Positions 7,893 through 14,263 of a stretch of DNA of 14,880 nt are shown here, piece by piece. Made by a program: the position numbers and the translations under genes. The stretch comes from Phycisphaerales bacterium (lineage in GTDB: Bacteria > Planctomycetota > Phycisphaerae > Tepidisphaerales > Tepidisphaeraceae): positions 1 through 14,880 of the forward strand of contig JAQGHH010000054.1 of NCBI GenBank assembly GCA_028288945.1. Reading direction: 5' to 3'. Under the pieces are notes generated by a model. That model saw nothing but the letters and a program-made list of their open reading frames with translations. It was not told where the DNA came from and searched no databases. Numbering within the stretch: the first letter of the stretch is position 1; the number at the start of each line of letters is the position of its first letter.

Positions 7893-10433
7893 CTAGCCCG
7901 GAAGCACGCCGGGGAAAAGCTTGTCGAAGCAGGGGCCGACGCGCGTGGCGAATCCGTAGGTGCCCGTGGCCCCGCTGAGGAGATAGCCCAGGCTCCCGGC
8001 GGCCGCCGCGTAGGCGAAACCCATCACCGCGCCGAACAGCCCGAGCGCCATGTGCAGGCAAGGGTTGCATTTTCCGGAGGTGCTGCCTCCGCCATAGTGC
8101 TTGCAATACTGGCTCAGCGCCGTGGCGCTGAGGCTCGGCACCAGGGTCACGAGGTACTTGATCACCACGTCCTCCGTCATCGCCTGGCCTTCGCCGTGAT
8201 CCATGCGGCCCAGGGTCTGCCCCGTCACCGGGTTGACGCGCCACCAGCCGACCGAACCTGCCGGGTCCGGCGTTCCGCCGGCCGGGGAAAGGAGGACCGC
8301 GTATCCCGCCGACAGGTCTTCCTCCACCGACGTGCGAACGTAACCGGGGGCGTCGCGAAGCGCGGGCGATGCCGCCGCACGCACGGCGTTCCACTCCACG
8401 CCGCGGCGCTGTGCGCCCTCGAACAAGGCCGCGGTGTTCTGCACCGGCCCGAGCGCGTCCATCAGGTATCTTTCGATGTTGGTGTCGAGCACGCCCTGCT
8501 CGAGGCGGACGAGGAACGGGTTGCCCGCGGCGGCGGGGCGCACGGCGACGTCGTTGGCCACGATGTCGAACCCCAGCCGGAAGCTCAGTTCACCGGCCGG
8601 GTTGAGATTGACGCTCGTCCGGTAGGTAAACAAGTTGGGCCGGTCGATGAATATCTCGTCGGCATGGCGCGACCACGCATGACGGGCCGTCGCCAGGTAC
8701 AAGAGCCCTTCGGTCATGACCGCATCAGCGACCGCCGGTTCGCCGACCGGAAGCGCGACCTTCGCGCCGGCCTTCTTTTGCGCCGCCATTGCGATCGCGG
8801 CCGCGCGGTAGCGCCGGACCAGATCCGCGCCACGGGCCAGCAGGCGCTGGGCGGTCACCTGTGCCACGAACTCGTCCGACGGGCGGCACGCCAGCGGCAT
8901 CATCTCGATCTCGGTCATGATCGCCAGACCGCGGCGAAGCCGGTCGGGCTCGCGCACTTCCGGCCGCTGGGCGGGGGCCGGCGTCCGCTTTTGCGAACCC
9001 AGCAGGTCGAACACCTCGCGCCGGGTCGTCGTCTTGGGCGCGCCCGGGGAAATAATCTCGTACTCCACCCACTCGGCTGTCAGCACCGAATCAGCGGCGG
9101 GCTTGGAATCCTGTCCGTTCAGAGCGCCGAACCCTCCGAATCCAGAGCGCACTCCCTGCCCGACTTTCGCCGCGGGATCTTCCTGGGTCGCCGTGCTCAC
9201 CTGGCCGGCATCGGTGAAACTGTTCTGCGTCACCTGCCGCGACCCGATGCGGATCACCGGCAGCCACTCGGTCGCGTTCGTGCCCGCCACCCTGAGCCTT
9301 CCGTCGGGGTCCTTCTCGCGCTTGACCTTCTGGGGGTCGGCAAATTTCACGGGAACCTGGCGCAGCACGATCGGATCGCCGCCGGTCTCCGACGGGTACA
9401 GGGAATGCTCGAGCACCGGCTCGGTTTTGAGCGTTCCGCCCGCCCATCGTTCGATGATGACCCGCACCACGATTCGGTGTCGAAGCTCCTGTTCGATGGG
9501 GAACCTGCCCGCCGCGTCGGGATCGACAAACCGGTCGGCCACCGCGAGCGGCGCGGCTGCCGGAAGCGCGTCGGGCACGGTCGGATCAAGATCCATCCAG
9601 GCGGCATTCTTCGGCTTCGCCTGCACCCACCAATGGTCCGCCAGCGATTCGAGCGCGGGGGCGTCCCGCTCGGCGGGATCAGGCGCGCGGGGCGTGCCCA
9701 CTGCTTTGGCGATGACGGGCCACTGCTCGGCGGCACTTTGCACCGACTGTTCGCAGGCCCGCTGGACGCCGAGTTCCGCGCGGCTGACGCCCGCCAAAAA
9801 CTCGTCCGGGTCGGTCCCGAAATTTGCCGCGTATCGTGCCGCGACCAGTTGCCGGGCCGAAGCGGCGTCCCCGGGTTTTTCGAGGGCCGATGCGGGACGG
9901 GCATGAGGTGCGACGCTGAAGAGCTTGGTGAGAAGTGCCGCCGCCTGCGCTTTACCCATTGTCCCGTGCGCCAGGCGAACTGTTTGCCCCGTGCCCTCGA
10001 CCAGCGTCGCCAGCAACAGGGCGCGGTCGAGGCTGTTGCCGACGCGGTCCATGAGGACCCCTTTGGGCCCGCGCAACATTCCGAGGTAGGGCACCCAATC
10101 CGTCCGGTCGCGCACCCACGTGAACAACGCCGGCGTGTCGCGTCCCACGCTCGCGACGACCGCCTGCGGATCGAATGAATCGCGGGGCATCTCACGACGG
10201 CACGACTCGATCGCGGCAAACACCTTGTCGAAGTGGTCGGCCGCCTCATTGAGCGCTTCGGGTGTGGGGTCAGGTTGCGGAGGGGCCGCCGCCTCGGGTC
10301 GGGTGCCGGCGGAAGGGGTGTTGGCCGCTGGCGATACGGGCGGCCCGCCAACCGCGCCGGTCCACGCCATGCACATCAGGACGATAAACAGAAAACGGGA
10401 AAGACGAGAAGGGAGGTCGTAACCGAGCCGCAT
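7893..10433 (-). CDS. Secreted transglutaminase-like protein B, paralog of A
   Basis: An 846-residue protein starting at ATG 10433 behind a strong SD (GGGAGG, 6-base spacer). The signal peptide is ~1-29 (hydrophobic FLFIVLMCMAWTGAVGG), followed by a Pro/Ala-rich linker. The transglutaminase-like region spans ~60-290: PRDSFDPQAV, FTWVRDRTDW, GNSLDRALLL at 132-141, and HWWV...WMDLDPT with H267 and D283. As in A, the catalytic Cys position is Ser (S134). The central region shares VLTAEWVEYEI, VFDLLG, RPNLFTYR and GFDIVANDVAVRP with A. The tail (747-846) starts GEGQAMTED and has four cysteines (777, 789, 792, 835). In the best-conserved N-terminal block, 48 of 66 residues are identical to A, indicating an old tandem duplication followed by divergence. 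It is probably the first gene of a three-gene unit with A and the giant protein. Confidence 0.85.
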   Translation of the reverse strand: MRLGYDLPSRLSRFLFIVLMCMAWTGAVGGPPVSPAANTPSAGTRPEAAAPPQPDPTPEALNEAADHFDKVFAAIESCRREMPRDSFDPQAVVASVGRDTPALFTWVRDRTDWVPYLGMLRGPKGVLMDRVGNSLDRALLLATLVEGTGQTVRLAHGTMGKAQAAALLTKLFSVAPHARPASALEKPGDAASARQLVAARYAANFGTDPDEFLAGVSRAELGVQRACEQSVQSAAEQWPVIAKAVGTPRAPDPAERDAPALESLADHWWVQAKPKNAAWMDLDPTVPDALPAAAPLAVADRFVDPDAAGRFPIEQELRHRIVVRVIIERWAGGTLKTEPVLEHSLYPSETGGDPIVLRQVPVKFADPQKVKREKDPDGRLRVAGTNATEWLPVIRIGSRQVTQNSFTDAGQVSTATQEDPAAKVGQGVRSGFGGFGALNGQDSKPAADSVLTAEWVEYEIISPGAPKTTTRREVFDLLGSQKRTPAPAQRPEVREPDRLRRGLAIMTEIEMMPLACRPSDEFVAQVTAQRLLARGADLVRRYRAAAIAMAAQKKAGAKVALPVGEPAVADAVMTEGLLYLATARHAWSRHADEIFIDRPNLFTYRTSVNLNPAGELSFRLGFDIVANDVAVRPAAAGNPFLVRLEQGVLDTNIERYLMDALGPVQNTAALFEGAQRRGVEWNAVRAAASPALRDAPGYVRTSVEEDLSAGYAVLLSPAGGTPDPAGSVGWWRVNPVTGQTLGRMDHGEGQAMTEDVVIKYLVTLVPSLSATALSQYCKHYGGGSTSGKCNPCLHMALGLFGAVMGFAYAAAAGSLGYLLSGATGTYGFATRVGPCFDKLFPGVLPG
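7896..8195 (-). other. C-terminal prepilin/TadE-like tail of protein B
   Basis: Codons 747-846 of protein B. The sequence begins GEGQAMTED, with G749 as -1 and E754 at +5, then a moderately hydrophobic stretch (VVIKYLVTLV) that contains a lysine, so it is a weaker match to a prepilin than the tail of A. A CxxC pair (C789, C792), a long Gly/Ala-rich hydrophobic segment, a G-x-L-G-x-x-x-S-G motif shared with A and a last cysteine (C835) follow. The co-conservation with A suggests a real module rather than chance. Confidence 0.4.
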
Positions 10434-10439
10434 GATGCA

Positions 10440-10445
10440 CCTCCC
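10440..10445 (-). promoter_or_regulatory. Strong ribosome binding site of protein B
   Basis: GGGAGG on the minus strand, separated by six bases from the ATG at 10433. It fixes the start of protein B and is the best SD in the block, in keeping with B being the first gene of the unit. Confidence 0.7.
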
Positions 10446-10490
10446 GCAATTGAATACCCCATTGGGAGAGGGTCGCCGGAGCGAAACGTT

Positions 10491-10522
10491 CTGCCCGCGC
10501 GGAATTACCTCCGCGCGGGCAG
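10491..10522 (-). terminator. GC-rich hairpin after the CsgG-like gene
   Basis: A perfect 13-base inverted repeat: ctgcccgcgcgga at 10491-10503 and its exact complement at 10510-10522, with a 6-base loop. It begins about 50 bases after the stop of the CsgG-like gene and lies about 57 bases before the start of protein B. The minus-strand continuation (AACGTTTCGC) has no T-run, so it is not a classical intrinsic terminator. It may instead be a rho-dependent or processing hairpin that makes expression of the two sides unequal. It suggests the CsgG-like gene is at least partly a separate transcript from B, A and the giant gene. Confidence 0.55.
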
Positions 10523-10571
10523 GCCAGGAAAGCGGTGCGGCGGCCCAGGCCCCGCGCCGTCACGGCGGCGC

Positions 10572-11525
10572 TCAATCGAGCTTGTGGCCGCACTTGGCGC
10601 AGAACTTCGATTCGGTGCCATTCGCAGTGCCGCATTCGGAGCAAAATCTTTTCGCCCCGACGGCCCCGTTGCCGGGAGTCGGCGTAACGGCCGCGGCGGC
10701 GGGCGGATTGCTGACGGGAACGGCAGGGGCGTTTACCGGTGCCGCGGTGTCAGCCGTCCTCGCGGGCTGGTTCCGCAGGAAATTATCGATCTTCGGCAGG
10801 CTCTTACGGACGGCGTCATCAAGCGCCAGCCGCAGGATCTTCCCCTTGTCGTCTTCGCTCAGGTCCATGCTGGCGCTGGACTGCGCGTTGGCCCCGAGGA
10901 CTTGCAGGCCCATGGATTTGGCCGAATCAGTCCGCTTGTATTCCGAAAAGTTGGAAGTCAGAAGTTCGCCGGTCGTGGGATTGACCAGGCGGATGTCCAC
11001 GCCGCATTCGGTGGTGACCGTGATCTCCTTGTTCTTTACGTCTGCGCCGCCAATCACATTGCCGATGTTCGCCAGGCCAAAGCCGTTGGCCTTCTGTTCC
11101 TTCTTCACGCGCAGGTTGGTCACCTTACCCAGAAGCAGGTAGTCCACCCCTCGGACCTGGCCCTGCTTGGCCAGCTCGCCCGATTTCACAATCCCCTCGA
11201 GGTTTTGCTCATTGAGCAGGCCCTGGAGCTGGGCGCGCTCGATCACCTTGAATCGCTCGGTCTGGTCGAGCAGGGTGGTCATCTGGTCGGCGGCCAGGCC
11301 GTTCAGGTCCCCGTTATTGGAGATACCGCCGTTGGTCGTCACGTTAAAGGGCGGTACGCCCACGCGCGGCTTGTTCACGCCCTGCGGGGCCGAATCGTAG
11401 CGGCCCACATTCGCCGTGAGCTCGTCGCGACCGGCGGTTTCTTTGGAGCTCGCGCAGCCCGCCATAATGCCCGCGCAAACCGCCAGTGCCGCAATTCCAG
11501 ACCGCTTGAGATGAGACAAAAACAT
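10572..11525 (-). CDS. CsgG-like outer-membrane lipoprotein with C-terminal zinc ribbon
   Basis: A 317-residue protein. An in-frame start exists at 11603, but the ATG at 11525 has a clean SD (GGGAG, 5-base spacer) and places the lipoprotein signal at the N terminus; the extra 26 residues would bury it. The lipobox I-M-A-G-C gives lipid-modified Cys24. Residues ~53-250 resemble the CsgG/HfaB family (PRVGVPPF, FKVIERAQLQGLLNEQ, GVDYLLLGKVTNL, ECGVDIRLVNPTTGELL), whose members form outer-membrane export channels for curli or anchor holdfast. A Pro/Ala-rich linker leads to a zinc ribbon with C295, C298, C309 and C312, an unusual addition for this family. By family it could export or anchor surface protein; that B, A or the giant protein are its clients is inference from position. 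A candidate promoter lies upstream and a hairpin lies downstream. Confidence 0.85.
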   Translation of the reverse strand: MFLSHLKRSGIAALAVCAGIMAGCASSKETAGRDELTANVGRYDSAPQGVNKPRVGVPPFNVTTNGGISNNGDLNGLAADQMTTLLDQTERFKVIERAQLQGLLNEQNLEGIVKSGELAKQGQVRGVDYLLLGKVTNLRVKKEQKANGFGLANIGNVIGGADVKNKEITVTTECGVDIRLVNPTTGELLTSNFSEYKRTDSAKSMGLQVLGANAQSSASMDLSEDDKGKILRLALDDAVRKSLPKIDNFLRNQPARTADTAAPVNAPAVPVSNPPAAAAVTPTPGNGAVGAKRFCSECGTANGTESKFCAKCGHKLD

Positions 11526-11530
11526 AGTGA

Positions 11531-11535
11531 CTCCC
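11531..11535 (-). promoter_or_regulatory. Ribosome binding site deciding the CsgG-like start
   Basis: GGGAG on the minus strand, five bases before the ATG at 11525. No comparable SD was noted for the longer reading frame starting at 11603, and the short form begins directly with a lipoprotein signal peptide. Confidence 0.65.
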
Positions 11536-11593
11536 GTTTTTGGGTTTTCGAATTCAGAGAATTGACGGACAGCCGCGTCCGGTCCCGGGGGGA

Positions 11594-11622
11594 ATGACAC
11601 CACCCGCCCGCCGGATTGTCAA
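11594..11622 (-). promoter_or_regulatory. Candidate sigma70-type promoter of the CsgG-like gene
   Basis: On the minus strand, an exact -35 hexamer TTGACA (11622-11617), a 17-base spacer and a partial -10 TGTCAT (11599-11594, 4 of 6 matches to TATAAT). This predicts a start near 11587 and a leader of about 60 bases. It lies between the glycoside hydrolase stop and the CsgG-like start. The exact -35 and ideal spacing make it plausible; the weak -10 leaves doubt. Confidence 0.45.
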
Positions 11623-11655
11623 GCCGAAACTATCCCTGCGCGATGGAACCTCAGC

Positions 11656-12981
11656 TCATTTCTCGGCAGCCGGCCCCAGTTTGATGATTGTGGGCTCAAG
11701 TGCGTTGATCTTGACGTCCTTGATGATCATCCACGGACGTCGCCATTCGTAGTCGATAGTGTATCCCACGGGCAGCGCTCCGTCGGGAATGTAAGCTTCC
11801 ACATCCATCGTGCGCTGCGGGGTTGTGATGACGTCCTTGTTCGGATTGGAGTCTTTGAGCCAGTTGTAGGCGGGCCGCGGCGTCTTGCCGTCGGCGCGCA
11901 GCAGGCCGAAGCCGTAGTCGTCCGCTTTTCTGCCGGGCGGGAGCTTCGCCTCGCCTTCCATTTTGTCTTTGGCCGTTTCGTTCCCGGCCATGAGTTGGTA
12001 CCCGAGCGCTTTGACGTACAGCCGCCGGCGGGCGTTGTCTTCAAAACACTCCCGCCATGTTGTGAGATGGACTGCGTCAAATTCCGGGCCGTCCTCCAAC
12101 GGCTCCTTGCGCGCGTGCGGGAAACCCCAGGCATTAACCACGTTCCCGGCGTCGATGCCGAATTCGGTGTTCCAGATCGGCCGCCCTTCGTCGTGGAATT
12201 CCTTCATGACGGAATAGAGCGACAGCCCGCGGCCCACGAACCCGTAAAGGACCGGGACGCCGTAGGTGTGAATGTTCATGAAGTCGAAGTAATCGCGCCC
12301 GCCTCCCTCGTAGATGCCGCGGGGGAATTCGTCCCAGTTGGTCATGCCCCCGCACAACACCCACGCTTTCGGGTTGGCTTGCTTGATGGCGGGGTAGGCC
12401 AGCTTGAGCATCTCCGCGTACATCTTGCCGCGTGCGCGGAGCGGGATTTCCGGCTTTTGCGCGCCGAACAGATCGGTGAACCCCTGGTCCATCTCGTTCC
12501 ACAATTCCCAAAACTGCACCTTCGGATAGCGCTTCGCCATGTCGTGCATGAAACGGGCGAATCGGCGATAGCCTTCCTGTCGATGCTCGAAATCAACGCC
12601 TGGCGCGTTGCCATGAACGAGGATCACCGGGACGATGCCGCCCTTCTCGCACCTCTTCAACAGGTCATCCCACTGCGCCAGCGCGCGGGCGTCGTACTTG
12701 CCGGGCGTGGCGGTGGTCTCGATCAGGTTCCAGTACATGGTCAGGCGGACGAGGCGCATGTTCGCCGCCCGGACGATGCGGATGGCGTTGTCGTCTAGGT
12801 TATGCGCCCCCACGCCGGCCTCCGGCCGCACGTCATAAACCCAAAGTTCGGTGGCAGAGCGGCGATAGACCGCCACATCGGGGTTGATCAATCGCTCGTC
12901 AGGAACGGCGGGCGGATCCTGCGCCATCGCAGGACAAAGGGGCAACAGAATGAACAGAATTTGGATGCGGAAGAAATTCAT
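11656..12981 (-). CDS. Secreted glycoside hydrolase, clan GH-A type
   Basis: A 441-residue protein. The longer start at 12999 is rejected because GAGG sits five bases before the ATG at 12981, and starting there gives a proper signal peptide (1-~20, ending P-A-M-A before Q-D-P-P). The rest is a TIM-barrel glycosidase of the GH5/GH39-like kind. FWELWNEMD supplies the general acid/base E163, and IWNTEFGID supplies the nucleophile E273, in the strand-4 and strand-7 positions of clan GH-A. Other barrel landmarks are LVRLTMYWN, VPVILVHGN and FMNIHTYG. It probably hydrolyses a polysaccharide or glycoside outside the cytoplasm; substrate and exact GH family cannot be fixed by eye. It is upstream of the CsgG-like gene on the same strand but 130 bases apart with a candidate promoter between, so it is probably a separate unit. 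It is divergent from the M28 peptidase. Confidence 0.85.
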   Translation of the reverse strand: MNFFRIQILFILLPLCPAMAQDPPAVPDERLINPDVAVYRRSATELWVYDVRPEAGVGAHNLDDNAIRIVRAANMRLVRLTMYWNLIETTATPGKYDARALAQWDDLLKRCEKGGIVPVILVHGNAPGVDFEHRQEGYRRFARFMHDMAKRYPKVQFWELWNEMDQGFTDLFGAQKPEIPLRARGKMYAEMLKLAYPAIKQANPKAWVLCGGMTNWDEFPRGIYEGGGRDYFDFMNIHTYGVPVLYGFVGRGLSLYSVMKEFHDEGRPIWNTEFGIDAGNVVNAWGFPHARKEPLEDGPEFDAVHLTTWRECFEDNARRRLYVKALGYQLMAGNETAKDKMEGEAKLPPGRKADDYGFGLLRADGKTPRPAYNWLKDSNPNKDVITTPQRTMDVEAYIPDGALPVGYTIDYEWRRPWMIIKDVKINALEPTIIKLGPAAEK

Positions 12982-12986
12982 GGATT

Positions 12987-12990
12987 CCTC
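12987..12990 (-). promoter_or_regulatory. Ribosome binding site deciding the glycoside hydrolase start
   Basis: GAGG on the minus strand, five bases before the ATG at 12981. It overlaps the first codons of the alternative start at 12999, which argues for the shorter protein. Confidence 0.6.
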
Positions 12991-13047
12991 ATCGCACAAG
13001 GATTTCGTATCGAAAGAAATGAGACCGGTGTCGCGGCCGTGGAGGCT

Positions 13048-13076
13048 TGTATACCCGCGGGGACGACCTATGCAAA
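13048..13076 (-). promoter_or_regulatory. Candidate promoter of the glycoside hydrolase
   Basis: On the minus strand, TTTGCA (13076-13071) and TATACA (13053-13048) are separated by exactly 17 bases, each matching 4 of 6 consensus positions. It predicts a leader of roughly 60 bases before the ATG at 12981. It lies in the ~211-base divergent region between the hydrolase and the M28 peptidase, which otherwise shows no recognisable gene or repeat. A promoter of this quality can arise by chance. Confidence 0.35.
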
Positions 13077-13192
13077 TAAGCGCACGGAACGGTTACCGGC
13101 CAAGTGCGGCGCGATGCATACGCCGGTGAGAGGGGTTCATCGAGCGCCCACCCAAGGCGCTGTAGACGGCGGTTTATTGCTACACTGCCTCC

Positions 13193-14263
13193 ATGCGCGC
13201 CTTTCTGAATCCTGCCGCGGCTATGTTGACGGTCGTTCTCTCCGGATGCACCACGCTCTACCCGCCCGCGCCGATGAAGGGCCATTCTCCCGCGCCCGCC
13301 GGCCTTGCGGAGGAACTGCATCAGAGTGTCACTCACCTCGCCGTCACCATCGGCGAGCGGAACTGCTATCACCCGGCAAAACTCACGCAGGCCGCCGACT
13401 GGATTGAGGCGCAGTTCCATGCGATGGGCTACGTCACGCGCCGGATGCCCGTCGCGGTGCCCGCCGGCCCTCCTTACTTTTGCGGCAGGCAAACCGTTTG
13501 GAACGTCGAGGCGGACAAGTCCGGCACTGATCTCAAAAATGAAATCGTGGTGATCGGGGCCCATTACGACAGCAAGGTGGCGATGGCGCATTGGCACGAC
13601 GACGGTCCGCCGCTGCCGCAAAACCCCGGCACGCCGGGCGCGGATGACAACGCCAGCGGCGTCGCCGGCGTGCTGGCGGTGGCCCGCCTGCTCAAAGACC
13701 GCCCGTTGCGGCGGACGGTCAAGTTCGTGGCGTTCGTCAACGAAGAGCCGCCGTTTTTCCAGACGTGTGCCATGGGAAGTTACGCCTACGCCCGCGCGCT
13801 GGCAAAGGAGAACGCATCCCAGAAGTGTGCCGGCCGAAAAATCACCGGCATGATTTCGTTCGAAATGCTCGGCTACTATGCCCGCTCAGACCAAGCCAAA
13901 CGGCCCTTCGCCGTGGGAGTCACCGGCCTGACGTCCGAGCCCGATTACCTGGCGTTCCTCGGCGACCTGTCATCCGGCGACTTCTCCAACGCCTGCGGCG
14001 AAGTGTTCAGCCGTCACGCCCCGATCGCCGTGCGCGTTTCGCGGGTGCCGGTGATTCACCCGAGCATCGCCTGGTCGGACGATTGGTCCTTCTGGCAAAT
14101 CCACGTGCCCGCCTTCTCCGCGACCGACACGGCCTTTTTGCGCAATGACCATTACCACGACGTGAGCGACACCCCCGACACGCTCGATTACCCGAAGATG
14201 GCCGACACCGTGTGGGGCCTTCGATTTGTAGTGGAGACGCTGGGAACAGTTCAACGCGACTGA
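13193..14263 (+). CDS. M28-family zinc peptidase, lipoprotein
   Basis: A 356-residue protein with a lipoprotein signal: hydrophobic residues 8-18 and lipobox V-L-S-G-C with Cys19. The M28 metal site is complete by motif: H124 in GAHYDS, D152 in GADDNASG (bridging), E184 (catalytic base) and E185 in VNEEPPFF, E224 in SFEMLGYY, and H322 in HYHDVSDT. M28 enzymes of this type are aminopeptidases or related co-catalytic zinc hydrolases; glutaminyl-peptide cyclases share the fold, so the exact reaction is open. As an exported lipoprotein it would act in the periplasm or at the surface, probably in peptide scavenging. No SD is visible before the ATG; a TACACT element ends six bases upstream, so a leaderless transcript is possible. 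The gene is divergent from the glycoside hydrolase and ends directly against the PurK stop. Confidence 0.88.
   Translation: MRAFLNPAAAMLTVVLSGCTTLYPPAPMKGHSPAPAGLAEELHQSVTHLAVTIGERNCYHPAKLTQAADWIEAQFHAMGYVTRRMPVAVPAGPPYFCGRQTVWNVEADKSGTDLKNEIVVIGAHYDSKVAMAHWHDDGPPLPQNPGTPGADDNASGVAGVLAVARLLKDRPLRRTVKFVAFVNEEPPFFQTCAMGSYAYARALAKENASQKCAGRKITGMISFEMLGYYARSDQAKRPFAVGVTGLTSEPDYLAFLGDLSSGDFSNACGEVFSRHAPIAVRVSRVPVIHPSIAWSDDWSFWQIHVPAFSATDTAFLRNDHYHDVSDTPDTLDYPKMADTVWGLRFVVETLGTVQRD

Noticed and set aside
7427..10040. Calling the transglutaminase-like proteins active transglutaminases
   Set aside because: The Cys position is Ser in both, so the classical mechanism is not supported.
8052..10178. A 708-codon plus-strand open frame antisense to protein B
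   Set aside because: Long antisense frames are common in G+C-rich genes with strong third-position bias. The translation is Arg/His/Gly-rich with no domain, no SD was noted, and B has a signal peptide, motifs and a paralog on the other strand.
11551..11563. AATTC-AGA-GAATT inverted repeat in the CsgG-like leader as an operator
   Set aside because: Arms are only five bases and A+T-rich; too short to support a binding site without conservation.
10233..11597. A 454-codon plus-strand frame across B, the hairpin and the CsgG-like gene
   Set aside because: It is antisense to two well-supported genes and spans the intergenic hairpin; composition is Arg/Gly-rich without recognisable features.
11526..11603. 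The longer 343-residue form of the CsgG-like protein
   Set aside because: It would bury the lipobox signal under 26 extra charged residues, and the ATG at 11525 has a good SD.
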